A stretch of DNA of 64,000 nt from positions 186,001 through 250,000 of the forward strand of contig NZ_BBLZ01000004.1 of assembly GCF_000971195.1 (NCBI RefSeq), given 5' to 3'. Within the stretch, counting starts at the first letter, position 1, and the number at the start of each line of letters is the position of its first letter. Both the position numbers and the translations under genes were made by a program. Source of the stretch: Demequina soli. GTDB lineage: Bacteria > Actinomycetota > Actinomycetes > Actinomycetales > Demequinaceae. Under the pieces are notes generated by a model. It saw only the letters and a program-made list of their open reading frames with translations, did not search any database and was not told the origin of the DNA. Below, piece after piece: positions 29,987-38,074 of this stretch.

Positions 29987-31246
29987 ATGACCGCCACCCC
30001 CGTCACCGCCCCGTACACCTACGCCAAGAGCCGCGAGGCCTTCGCCCGCGCCCAGCGCGTGATCCCCGCCGGCATCCCCGGCCACCAGGGACCGTCCGAG
30101 GGCTGCTACATCCCCCAGTCCGCGTACCCCATGTTCAGCTCCCGTGCCGAGGGCTCCCGGTTCTGGGACCTCGACGGCAACGAGTACCTCGACTACATGT
30201 GCGGCTACGGGCCCAACGTGCTCGGCTACGGCGACCCCGTGGTGGACGCGGCGGCGCGCCGCCAGGCCGCGCTCGAGGACGTGGTCACGATCCCGTCCGC
30301 GGTGATGGTGGACCTCGCCGAGCTGCTCGTCGACACCGTGGCCAGCGCCGCGTGGGCGTTCTTCGCGAAGAATGGCGGCGACACCACCACGCTCGCCGTG
30401 ATGACGGCCCGCGCGGCGACCCGCCGCAAGAAGGTCGTCTTCGTCGAGGGCTACTACCACGGCGTCGCGCCGTGGACCCAGAAGCTCGACTACCCCGGCG
30501 TCCTCGAGGAGGACGTCGCGCACAACCTCTCCGTGCCGTGGAACGACCTCGAGGCGCTCGACGCCCTGCTGCGCGCGCATCGCGGCGAGGTCGCCGCGTT
30601 CATCTCCACGCCCTACATGCACGGCAACTTCGTCGACAACGTGCTGCCCGTGCCCGGCTACTGGGAGGGCGTGCGGCGCCTGTGCGACGAGCACGGCGTG
30701 GTCCTCATCATGGACGATGTGCGGGCCGGCTGGCGGCTCGACCTCGCCGGGTCCGACCACCACTACGGCATCGCGGCGGACCTCATCTGCTTCTGCAAGG
30801 CGATCGGCAACGGCTACAACCTCGCGGCGCTGTGCGGGCGGGAGGAGCTGCGCGAGACCGTCGCCTCGCTCACCTACACCGGCTCGTACTGGATGAGCGC
30901 GGTCCCGTTCGCCGCGTCGATCGCGACGATCGGGCGCCTCAAGGAGCTCGACGCGCCCGCGCTGTTCCGCCGCCGGGGCGAGGAGCTCACGCGCGGCCTC
31001 GTCGAGTCCGCCGCCGGGCACGGCCTCACGCTCGTCGCCTCCGGCGAGCCCGCCCTGTTCTACCTGCGCCTCGCGGACGACGACTCGCTCATGCTCCACC
31101 AGCGGTGGGTCGCCGAGTGCGTGCGCCGCGGCGTGTGGTTCACCTCCCACCACAACCACTTCCTCAACGCCTCCCTCACCTCGGGGGACATCGCCCGTAC
31201 GCTCGAGATCGCCGACGAGGCCTTCCGCATCGTCGCCAGCGCCTAG
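29987..31246 (+). CDS. Class-III pyridoxal-phosphate aminotransferase (GSA-aminomutase-like)
   Basis: This 419-aa fold-type I enzyme has FWDLDGNEYLDYMCGYGPNVLGYG, the PLP-phosphate region AKNGGDTTTLAVMTARA, YYHGVAPWT, the Asp of the pyridine contact in IMDDVRAGWR (usual DEVxTG here changed to DDVRAG), and the Schiff-base Lys in FCKAIGNGYN. It resembles glutamate-1-semialdehyde aminomutase and related amino-transfer enzymes, but without heme genes nearby. It acts on the same substrate class as the SCP2-like and MFS neighbours. Which amine is transferred is unknown. Ribosome binding site overlaps the previous stop. Confidence 0.85.
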   Translation: MTATPVTAPYTYAKSREAFARAQRVIPAGIPGHQGPSEGCYIPQSAYPMFSSRAEGSRFWDLDGNEYLDYMCGYGPNVLGYGDPVVDAAARRQAALEDVVTIPSAVMVDLAELLVDTVASAAWAFFAKNGGDTTTLAVMTARAATRRKKVVFVEGYYHGVAPWTQKLDYPGVLEEDVAHNLSVPWNDLEALDALLRAHRGEVAAFISTPYMHGNFVDNVLPVPGYWEGVRRLCDEHGVVLIMDDVRAGWRLDLAGSDHHYGIAADLICFCKAIGNGYNLAALCGREELRETVASLTYTGSYWMSAVPFAASIATIGRLKELDAPALFRRRGEELTRGLVESAAGHGLTLVASGEPALFYLRLADDDSLMLHQRWVAECVRRGVWFTSHHNHFLNASLTSGDIARTLEIADEAFRIVASA

Positions 31247-31255
31247 GGAGCCACC

Positions 31256-32449
31256 ATGTCGGAGCTCGTCCCCACCTCCGTCCCGCTGCGCGCCGAACGC
31301 CTCGGCGTGAGCGCCGCCTACGCGGCGCAGGGCCTGTCCTACGCGACCGTCGTCACGTCGCTGCCCGCCCTCAAGGCGCGCTACGAGCTGTCCGACGACA
31401 CCGTGTCGCTGCTCACCCTCACGGTCGTGCTGTTCGCCGCCGCCGGCTCCGTGGTCGCTGACCGCGTGGCCGTGCGGCTGGGCTCGCGCGCCGCGGTCGC
31501 GCTCGGGCTGACCCTCCAGGCCGTCGCGCTCCTGTCGATCGCGCTGCCGCTGCCGTTCCCCGTGTTCTGGGTGCTGCTCGCGCTCTACGGCACGGGGCTG
31601 GGCTGCATCGACGCGTCCGCCGCGATGCAGGGCGCGCTCGTGCAGCGCCGCGCCGGGGTCGCGCTCATGGGGTCGTTCTTCGCCGCCAACACGGCCGCGG
31701 GCATCGTGGGCGCGCTCGTCATGTCCGCGGGCGCGGCCACCGCGCTCGGCGCCAGCCTCGGGCTCGCCACGGCCGGGCTGGTCGCCGCGGCCGTCGCGGT
31801 CGTCGGCCCGCGGCTGCTCGACCCGACCCGCGAGCGTGAGGCGGACACGGGAGCCGCGCGGCCGCGGCTGCCGATGCGGGGCCTGTGGGCCCTCGGCTTC
31901 GTGATCTTCGCCGCGTTCACCGCGGACTCCACCGTGGCGACGTGGTCCTCGCTGCACCTGTCCGAGGGTCTCGACGCCGCCGCGTCGGTGGTGCCGCTCG
32001 GCTACGCGGTGTACGCGGGCGCGACACTCGTCACGCGCCTGGCGTCGGACCTGGTGGTGCGCCGTTACGGCCGCGCGCCCCTCGCGGTCGCCACGGTGGC
32101 GATCGCCGCCGCCGGCCTCCTGCTCGCGGGGCTCGTGCCCGCGATCCCGGCCGCGCTGATCGGCTTCGGGCTCGCGGGGCTGGGCGTCGGGGCGCTCGTG
32201 CCGCTCGCGTTCTCGGCGGCGGGCGACCTGGACCACCGGCGCGGCGACGAGATCATCGCGCGCGTCAACCTCTTCAACTACCCCGGCGCCGTGATCGGCG
32301 CGGTGCTGCCCGGCCTCATCGCGGGCGCGTCCGGCTACGGGCCGTCGTTCCTGCTCGCGGCGGTGCTGCTGCTGCCGGCGCTGGGCGCGATCCGCCGCTT
32401 CCGCGCGGGCGACGCCGCGCGCCCCGCGCCCGCGCGCTCCCTCACGTGA
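31256..32449 (+). CDS. MFS transporter (12 membrane segments)
   Basis: This 397-aa protein has twelve hydrophobic helices; the first is GVSAAYAAQGLSYATVVTSLPAL and the A-motif-like loop is DRVAVRLGSRAAVALG. It has the pattern of FucP/YbjJ-type major facilitator proteins rather than of drug antiporters. The start at 31256 is 9 bp after the aminotransferase stop, so it is part of the same operon. It may export or import the aminotransferase product. It ends 8 bp into the convergent HAD gene. Confidence 0.82.
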   Translation: MSELVPTSVPLRAERLGVSAAYAAQGLSYATVVTSLPALKARYELSDDTVSLLTLTVVLFAAAGSVVADRVAVRLGSRAAVALGLTLQAVALLSIALPLPFPVFWVLLALYGTGLGCIDASAAMQGALVQRRAGVALMGSFFAANTAAGIVGALVMSAGAATALGASLGLATAGLVAAAVAVVGPRLLDPTREREADTGAARPRLPMRGLWALGFVIFAAFTADSTVATWSSLHLSEGLDAAASVVPLGYAVYAGATLVTRLASDLVVRRYGRAPLAVATVAIAAAGLLLAGLVPAIPAALIGFGLAGLGVGALVPLAFSAAGDLDHRRGDEIIARVNLFNYPGAVIGAVLPGLIAGASGYGPSFLLAAVLLLPALGAIRRFRAGDAARPAPARSLT

Positions 32450-33293
32450 CGGGGTGCTCCAGGAGGCGCCGCAGGGTCGTCACGACGCCGTGGTCCTCGT
32501 TGGACGGCGCCCGGTAGCGCGCGCGCTCGGCCACCTCGGGGTGGGCGTTCGCCATCGCGAACGACAGCTCCGAGGCGTCCATCATCTCGAGGTCGTTGAG
32601 GTAGTCGCCGAACACGACGGTCTGCGCCGGGGTGACGTCGAGCGCGGCCTGCAGCGCGCGCACCGCGACGCCCTTGTCGACGCCGACGCCCATGATGTCG
32701 ATCCAGTGCCGGTCCGAGACCACCACGCGCAGCGCGTCGCCGTCGAAGGCCGCGAGCACCGGCGCCGTGTCGTGGGCCGCGTCGCCGAAGTCGTAGATCG
32801 CGACCTTGAGGATGTCGTCCTCGACGGCGGTGAGGTCCTCGACCACCTCGAGCGCGGCGTAGTACGGCCGCGCCTTGCCCAGGAACGCGTCGTCGGTGCG
32901 CTCCACGTACGCCGAGCGCTTGCCGCACACGACCACGCCCACGTCGTTCCCCGCGGCGGCGTGCGCGCGGACGGTCGCGACGATGGCCGGCATGGCGGCG
33001 GCCGGCAGCGGCGAGGCTGACACCTCGGTCGCTCCGCGGCGCACGTAAGCGCCGTTCTCCGCGATCACCACGAGGTCCTCGCCGAGCCGCGCGAACTGCC
33101 GCGCGAGCGTCGCGAACTGCCGACCCGACGCGGGCGCGAACGCGATGCCCCGCTCGCGCATGCGCTCCACGAGCGGCCACACCGCCTCGGGGATCTCCTT
33201 CGCGCCGTCCAGCAGGGTGCCGTCCATGTCGCACACCACCAGGCGGATGTCGTGCGGCCCCGCGGGCACGTGGAAGGCGTCGGCGTGGGTCAT
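32442..33293 (-). CDS. Cof-type HAD hydrolase
   Basis: This 283-aa cytoplasmic phosphatase has HAD motif I VVCDMDGTLLDG (catalytic Asp pair), motif II in FAPASGRQFATL, motif III Lys in VDKGVAVRALQ and motif IV VVFGDYLNDLEMM. The C2-type cap lies between motifs II and III. Cof-type enzymes dephosphorylate sugar phosphates or FMN/PLP-like compounds; substrate is unknown. AGGAGAGACG precedes the ATG. A GGGACGATGC word is 38 bp upstream (33331-33340), in the gap to the PuuD-like gene. Confidence 0.9.
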   Translation of the reverse strand: MTHADAFHVPAGPHDIRLVVCDMDGTLLDGAKEIPEAVWPLVERMRERGIAFAPASGRQFATLARQFARLGEDLVVIAENGAYVRRGATEVSASPLPAAAMPAIVATVRAHAAAGNDVGVVVCGKRSAYVERTDDAFLGKARPYYAALEVVEDLTAVEDDILKVAIYDFGDAAHDTAPVLAAFDGDALRVVVSDRHWIDIMGVGVDKGVAVRALQAALDVTPAQTVVFGDYLNDLEMMDASELSFAMANAHPEVAERARYRAPSNEDHGVVTTLRRLLEHPVT

Positions 33294-33410
33294 CGTCTCT
33301 CCTGGGGGTGGGATGCCTCCAGGGTAGCCGGGGACGATGCGCGGCCCGGCCGAGCGACCGGCGAGGGGTGCGAATCGGGCAGAGTGGTCATCGGGCCCGT
33401 CCAGGACCGC

Positions 33411-33416
33411 TAGATT
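33411..33416 (+). promoter_or_regulatory. -10 box TAGATT upstream of PuuD-like gene, with leader hairpin
   Basis: TAGATT is followed about 10 bases later by the hairpin GGGGCGC-GG-GCGCCCC (33427-33442), then AGGGGGGAA and the ATG at 33460. The hairpin is in the 5' leader immediately before the ribosome binding site and could limit translation. Confidence 0.5.
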
Positions 33417-33459
33417 CCTCCACCAAGGGGCGCGGGCGCCCCACCACCAGGGGGGAACC

Positions 33460-34200
33460 ATGGGAGCACCGGTCATCGGCGCGACGTCGTACGTCGAGGA
33501 GTCGAGCACGGGGATCTGGCACGACCTGGAGGCCGTGTGGCTGCCGGACCAGTACCTGGCGCCGCTGCGTGCCGCCGGCGCCGTGGTCGCCGTCCTGCCC
33601 GAGCAGGATCCCGCGCTGGCCGCGGATGCCCTCGCCCGGGTCGACGCGCTCTACCTCACGGGCGGCTATGACGTGGACCCCGCCGCCTACGGCGAGGAGC
33701 CGCACGGCGAGACGGACGCCCCGCGCGCGGCCCGCGACGCGTGGGAGGCCGCGCTCGTGACCGCGGCCCTCGCGGCCGGGATGCCGATCCTCGGGGTCTG
33801 CCGGGGCGCCCAGCTCCTCAACGTCGCGCGCGGCGGCACGCTGCACCAGCACGTCCCCGATGTGGTCGGCCACACCGACTACCAGATGGGTGACGCGATC
33901 TTCCGCGACCTCGCCGTGAGCGTCCTGCCCGACACGCTGCTGTCGACGCTGCACCCGCTCGAGCGCGAGGTCCCGATGTACCACCACCAGGCGATCGACC
34001 GCCTGGGCGAGGGCCTCGTCGTCTCGGCCCGTTCGGTGCACGGCCTCGTCGAGGCGATCGAGCTCCCCGGGCAGGCGTTCTGCCTCGCCCTCCAGTGGCA
34101 TCCCGAGCACGACACGCCGACCGGCGTATGGGACGCGTTCGTCGCGGCCGCCCGGGCCTTCGCCGCAGGGGCTCAGCCGGCGCGGCCCAGCTCCATGTAG
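33460..34200 (+). CDS. Class-I glutamine-amidotransferase-like gamma-glutamyl hydrolase (PuuD-like)
   Basis: This 246-aa protein has the triad of class I glutamine amidotransferase-like hydrolases: nucleophile Cys in ILGVCRGAQLLN (about residue 112), His in LQWHPEHD and the adjacent Glu. The TGGYDVDPAAYGEEP segment is typical of gamma-glutamyl-GABA hydrolase PuuD. PuuD releases GABA from gamma-glutamyl-GABA in putrescine degradation; no puuABC genes are visible here, so the substrate remains open. The start has an AGGGGGGAACC site. Convergent overlap of 28 bp with the kinase gene. Confidence 0.83.
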   Translation: MGAPVIGATSYVEESSTGIWHDLEAVWLPDQYLAPLRAAGAVVAVLPEQDPALAADALARVDALYLTGGYDVDPAAYGEEPHGETDAPRAARDAWEAALVTAALAAGMPILGVCRGAQLLNVARGGTLHQHVPDVVGHTDYQMGDAIFRDLAVSVLPDTLLSTLHPLEREVPMYHHQAIDRLGEGLVVSARSVHGLVEAIELPGQAFCLALQWHPEHDTPTGVWDAFVAAARAFAAGAQPARPSSM

Positions 34201-35084
34201 GCGTCGACGTCCTCGAGCGTGGGGATGGAGTCGGCGGATCCAGGGCGCTGCACGGCGAGCGCGGCCGCGGCGACCGCACGGGTGGCGGCGGCCTCCAGGG
34301 CCTCGCCCCGTGCCAGGCCGGCGGCGAGCGCGCCGCAGAAGGTGTCGTTGACGGCGGACGAGTCGAGCGCGTGGGCGACGTAGCGCGGCAGCCCGCGCAC
34401 GCCGTCGCGGTCCGCGAGCACGGATCCGCGCAGCCCGCCGAACACGATCGCTGCGGGCACGCGCGTCGCGAGGGCCGCCGCGAGCTCCTCCGGGCCCGCC
34501 TCGGCCAGGCCGGTCAGCTCCGCGGCCTCCTCGGCGTCGGTCACCAGGACGTCGACGTCGGCGAGGAAGGGCTCCGCGGCCGACGCGTGGGGCGCGGCGT
34601 TGAGCACCACGGTCGCGCCCGCGCGGCGTGCCGCGGCGGCCGCGGCGGCGGAGCCCGGCACGGGCGTCTCGAGCTGCAGGAGCAGCACCGCGGTGTGCGC
34701 CACCACGTGCGCGGCGCGGTCCGACAGCACGTCGAGCGTGCCGTTCGCGCCGGGCAGCTCGATCACCGTGATCTGGCCCTCCGCGTCGAGCGCGATGAGG
34801 GCGGCGCCGGTGGCGCGGCCCTCGACCTCGTCGACGCACGCCTCCACCCCGGACTCGTCGAGGCAGCGCAGCAGGATCGCGGCGTGGTCGTCCGTGCCGA
34901 CGGCGCCCACGAACGTGGTGCGCGCGCCCATGCGGGACGCCGCGACGGCCTGGTTGAGACCCTTGCCGCCCGGGCCCATCTCGAGGTCGTGGCCCACGGC
35001 GCTCTGGCCGGGCGTCGGTGGCTTGTCCACGAGCACGCGCAGGTCCGCGTTCGCGCTGCCGAACACGGTCACGTCCCGGTGCAC
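34173..35084 (-). CDS. PfkB-family sugar kinase (ribokinase-like)
   Basis: This 303-aa kinase has the N-terminal PfkB signature (EMGPGGKGLNQAVAASRMGA) and the C-terminal anion-hole region ALDSSAVNDTFCGALAAGLARGE. Ribokinase has the catalytic Asp in AGDTF; here the Asp is kept but the glycine before it is replaced (AVNDTF), a less common variant. It should phosphorylate a sugar or nucleoside at the expense of ATP. The GTG at 35084 follows GGAGGCACC. It is on its own strand next to the small hypothetical gene. Specific sugar unknown. Confidence 0.8.
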   Translation of the reverse strand: MHRDVTVFGSANADLRVLVDKPPTPGQSAVGHDLEMGPGGKGLNQAVAASRMGARTTFVGAVGTDDHAAILLRCLDESGVEACVDEVEGRATGAALIALDAEGQITVIELPGANGTLDVLSDRAAHVVAHTAVLLLQLETPVPGSAAAAAAARRAGATVVLNAAPHASAAEPFLADVDVLVTDAEEAAELTGLAEAGPEELAAALATRVPAAIVFGGLRGSVLADRDGVRGLPRYVAHALDSSAVNDTFCGALAAGLARGEALEAAATRAVAAAALAVQRPGSADSIPTLEDVDAYMELGRAG

Positions 35085-35106
35085 GGTGCCTCCTTCTCCT
35101 TCGACG

Positions 35107-35322
35107 CTACAGGTCGGCCTTCCAGTGGAAGCCGCCCGCGATCGCCTCCCGCATCGCCTGCATCGCGTTCGCGATGGTCGTCTGATAGGCGCGCGAGTCC
35201 TCGGAGTCGGCCGCCTCGGCCTTCGCCCGGGCGCTGCGCTCATGGAAGGCCAGATAGGCGACGATGCGGTCGCGCTCGACGGTGCGGCCGTCGCCGGCCT
35301 CGGGGGTCTGCTCGCTGCTCAT
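35107..35322 (-). CDS. Small hypothetical protein (71 aa)
   Basis: This protein is charged and helical (VERDRIVAYLAFHERSARAKAEAADS, then TTIANAMQAMREAIAGGFHWKADL). The ATG at 35322 lies in the gap to the divergent carboxylesterase gene. No family or motif is recognised. The coding call rests on a long clean frame and on position between two clear genes; it ends 22 bp upstream of the kinase start and may be cotranscribed with it. Confidence 0.55.
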   Translation of the reverse strand: MSSEQTPEAGDGRTVERDRIVAYLAFHERSARAKAEAADSEDSRAYQTTIANAMQAMREAIAGGFHWKADL

Positions 35323-35361
35323 GGACCCGCATCGTACGCGGCGCCCGGGATACTGGTGCGC

Positions 35362-35985
35362 GTGGCACACCTGCGCTCCGTCCTGTCCCCCGTCCTGCCC
35401 GATGCCTCCTCCCCCGCCGTCGCGATCCTGCTGCACGGCTACGGCTCGCACGAGCACGACCTCGCGGGCCTGGCCCGCTGGCTGCCGGCGGGCCTGCCGT
35501 GGGCGTCGCTGCGCGCGCCCCTCGACACCGGGTACGGCGGCGCCGCCTGGTTCCCGCTGTCGCCCGACGGCGCCATGGAGCAGGACGCGATCGACGCCGC
35601 GGCCGCGGCCGTGTGGGCGTGGGTGGACGCGCACCTCGCCGACGACGCCCGCATCGTGCCGGTGGGCTTCTCGCAGGGCGGCCTCATGGCGCTGCAGCTG
35701 CTGAGGACGCGCCCCGAGCGCGTGCTCGCCCCGGTGGTCCTCGCCGGCTTCGTGCCCGTCGGCCCCCAGCCGGCCGACGCGACGCTCGCGGACCTGCGGC
35801 CCGCCGTGTTCTGGGGGCGCGGCGACGCCGACCCGGTCATCTGGCCCGACGCGATCGACCGCACGCGAGCGTTCCTGCGCGATCACGCGGACGCCGAGAC
35901 CCACGTCTACGCGGGGCTCGGGCACTCGATCACCGAGGAGGAGATGGAGGACGTCGGCGCGTTCCTCCGGCCCCGCCTGCCCTGA
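35362..35985 (+). CDS. Alpha/beta-hydrolase (phospholipase/carboxylesterase family)
   Basis: This 207-aa hydrolase has the oxyanion region ILLHGYGSHEHDLAGLARWL, the nucleophile Ser in GFSQGG (about residue 102), Asp in FWGRGDADPVI and His in AGLGHSITEEEM. This set is typical of the YpfH/carboxylesterase 2 group acting on short or medium-chain esters. The GTG start at 35362 is the only good choice, 7 bases after GATACT, so a leaderless transcript is possible. Ends 3 bp from the convergent Nudix gene. Substrate unknown. Confidence 0.88.
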   Translation: MAHLRSVLSPVLPDASSPAVAILLHGYGSHEHDLAGLARWLPAGLPWASLRAPLDTGYGGAAWFPLSPDGAMEQDAIDAAAAAVWAWVDAHLADDARIVPVGFSQGGLMALQLLRTRPERVLAPVVLAGFVPVGPQPADATLADLRPAVFWGRGDADPVIWPDAIDRTRAFLRDHADAETHVYAGLGHSITEEEMEDVGAFLRPRLP

Positions 35986-35988
35986 CGC

Positions 35989-36885
35989 TCACGCGTCCAG
36001 CAGCTCGAGCAGCCATCGCGCGCCGCGCACGTCGGCGACGTCGGCGACCCGCTCGCGCAGCCCGCGGTCGGAGGTGACCACCGTGGGCCGCCACCCGTCC
36101 GCGGCGTAGGCGCGGGTGCGGGCGACCACCGCGTCGTCCCCCGACCCGATCGCGTCGAGGACCCGCACCCCGGGGCCGGCGTGCGCGCCGCGCGCGGCCC
36201 CCTCGAGGACGAGCGTGATGCGCGGATGCCAGCGGTCCAGCGGCAGCCCGAGCTCGCCGGCCGCGACGCCCCGACCGGCGAGAAGGGACAGGCGGTCGGC
36301 GAGCCGCTGCGCGGCGCCGGCGCGGTCGCGCCACCAGCCGTCCGGGACGGAGCCGACCACGTTCGCGCCGTCGACCACGAGGGCGGGACGATGCGCGAGC
36401 GCGTCCCGCAGCGCCGGCCAGGAGGCGGCGAAGCCGGGATGGAGCTCGCGTCCGGCGACCTGGTCCAGGGCCACCCACGCGAGGTCGAGGCTCTCCGTGT
36501 CGGCGGCCACGGGCTCGAACGCGCGGTCGACGCGCGCAACCACGGTCGTGTAGGTCCACACCGCACGGTCGAGGACGTGGACGGCGACCGGCGTGACGGC
36601 GCCGGCCGGCACACCCGCCTCCTCGGCGGACTCGCGCAGCGCGGCGGCGAGCGCCTCCTCGCCGTGATGCCGCGCGCCGCCCGGGATCCCCCACGTGCCG
36701 CCGTGGTGGCTCCAGGCGGCGCGGTGCTGCATGAGGATGCCGCGCGCGGGGTCGTGGGCGAGCAGGCCCGCCGCCCCGAACGCCCCCCAGTAGCGGGTGC
36801 CGTCCGCGGCGACCGCCCAGTTGTCGCCCGGGTCGCGGTCGGGGCTCAGGCGCGGCGGGAGGCTCACGCGGCCAGGCTCCCACAT
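35989..36885 (-). CDS. Nudix hydrolase fused to NYN-like (PIN-fold) domain
   Basis: This 298-aa protein has an N-terminal Nudix domain with the full box GGARHHGEEALAAALRESAEEAGV (G-x5-E-x7-REUxEExGU) around residues 68-91. The C-terminal half from PALVVDGANVVGSVPDGWWRDRAGAAQRLADRL through VVTSDRGLRERVADV resembles a NYN/PIN-like nuclease fold (DGAN and TSDRGL motifs). A pyrophosphatase joined to an RNA-nuclease-like domain suggests nucleotide or RNA-cap housekeeping; this is inference. The start at 36885 is one of two possible ATGs (other 36909), and a GTG at about 36867 is also possible. Confidence 0.75.
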   Translation of the reverse strand: MWEPGRVSLPPRLSPDRDPGDNWAVAADGTRYWGAFGAAGLLAHDPARGILMQHRAAWSHHGGTWGIPGGARHHGEEALAAALRESAEEAGVPAGAVTPVAVHVLDRAVWTYTTVVARVDRAFEPVAADTESLDLAWVALDQVAGRELHPGFAASWPALRDALAHRPALVVDGANVVGSVPDGWWRDRAGAAQRLADRLSLLAGRGVAAGELGLPLDRWHPRITLVLEGAARGAHAGPGVRVLDAIGSGDDAVVARTRAYAADGWRPTVVTSDRGLRERVADVADVRGARWLLELLDA

Positions 36886-36938
36886 CGGCGCGACCAGGGT
36901 CGATGACACGGCCGGGATCCGGTGCGAGACTGGTTGAC

Positions 36939-37439
36939 ATGACCACTCTTCATGACTTCCACGCGGCCGCGCTCGACGGCACCGACCGCGACCTCGCCGA
37001 CTACGCGGGCCGGGTGGTCCTCGTGGTCAACACGGCCTCCAAGTGCGGCCTCACGCCGCAGTTCGAGGGCCTCGAGGCCATGTATCGCGAGCTCGCCGAC
37101 GACGGCCTCGTGATCCTGGGCTTCCCGTGCAACCAGTTCGCCCACCAGGAGCCCGGCACCGCCGACGAGATCGGCGACTTCTGCCAGGCGAACTACGGCG
37201 TGACGTTCCCGATGTTCGCGAAGATCGACGTCAACGGGCGCGCCGCGCACCCGCTGTACCGCTGGCTCAAGTCCGAGACGCGCGGACTCACCGGCGGCGC
37301 CATCAAGTGGAACTTCACCAAGTTCCTCCTGGGTCGCGACGGCCGCATCGTCAAGCGTTTCGCACCCACGGTCACGCCCGAGGAGATGCTCGACGAGGTC
37401 CGCGCCGCCGTGCGCGTGGGGGCGTCTCAGCCGAAGTAG
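36939..37439 (+). CDS. Glutathione peroxidase-family protein (thioredoxin-dependent)
   Basis: This 166-aa thioredoxin-fold peroxidase has NTASKCGLTPQFEGL with the peroxidatic Cys at about residue 36, the FPCNQFAHQEPG loop with a second Cys, and WNFTKFLLGRDG, the Trp-Asn-Phe motif of the catalytic tetrad. Bacterial members with a second Cys use thioredoxin rather than glutathione. The ATG is 7 bases after GAGACT (36926-36931). Ends with 13 bp of overlap with the convergent YitT gene. Confidence 0.93.
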   Translation: MTTLHDFHAAALDGTDRDLADYAGRVVLVVNTASKCGLTPQFEGLEAMYRELADDGLVILGFPCNQFAHQEPGTADEIGDFCQANYGVTFPMFAKIDVNGRAAHPLYRWLKSETRGLTGGAIKWNFTKFLLGRDGRIVKRFAPTVTPEEMLDEVRAAVRVGASQPK

Positions 37440-38044
37440 CGGCCCGGGCGGTGGTTGATCGCCACCACCAGGTTGAGCAGCACGCCGCCGACGATGGAGC
37501 ACACCAGGATCCACCCGTCGACCAGCGCGATCGACGCCGCGATCACGCACAGGTCGAGCGCGAGCTGCACGTAGCCCGCGCGCCAGCCGCGCGAGGTCTG
37601 CAGGTACTGCGCGAGGATGCCGAACCCGCCCGCGCTCGCGCCGTGGCGGAACAGCACGATCATGCCCGTGCCGACCGCGAGGCCCGCGAAGACGGCGGCG
37701 TACATCGGCTCGAGGGACGAGACGTCGATGAAGTGCGGGTGCAGGCCCACGCCCACCGAGATGAGACCCACCGCGATGAGGGTCTTGAGGGTGAAGGCCC
37801 AGCCGATGCGGCGCACGGCGAGCCAGTAGAACGGCACGTTGATGAGGAAGTACACGACGCCGAGCGACCAGCCGGTCACGTACGTCGTGAGGAACGACAC
37901 GCCCGCGAGCCCGCCGGTGATGCCGCCGATCGCCTTGAGCAGGTACATGCCCCACGACATGAGGAACGCGCCGGTCGGGATCGCGAGGACGTCCTCCCAC
38001 ACCGCGTGGGGCTTGATCTCGACGGGCGGCTCGGCGACGGTCAC
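37427..38044 (-). CDS. YitT-family (DUF161) membrane protein
   Basis: This 205-aa protein has five or six hydrophobic segments, including LAIPTGAFLMSWGMYLL, GLAGVSFLTTYVTGWSLGVVYFLINVPFYWL and FRHGASAGGFGILAQYLQ. The GGxTGGLAG-like pattern (ITGGLAGVSFLTTY) is common to the YitT/DUF161 family. It lacks the usual C-terminal DUF2179 domain, so it is the short form. GTG start at 38044 follows AGGAGGAACCC. Function of the family is not established. Confidence 0.78.
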   Translation of the reverse strand: MTVAEPPVEIKPHAVWEDVLAIPTGAFLMSWGMYLLKAIGGITGGLAGVSFLTTYVTGWSLGVVYFLINVPFYWLAVRRIGWAFTLKTLIAVGLISVGVGLHPHFIDVSSLEPMYAAVFAGLAVGTGMIVLFRHGASAGGFGILAQYLQTSRGWRAGYVQLALDLCVIAASIALVDGWILVCSIVGGVLLNLVVAINHRPGRYFG

Positions 38045-38074
38045 GGGTTCCTCCTGGACGATGCGGAGGCCGGC

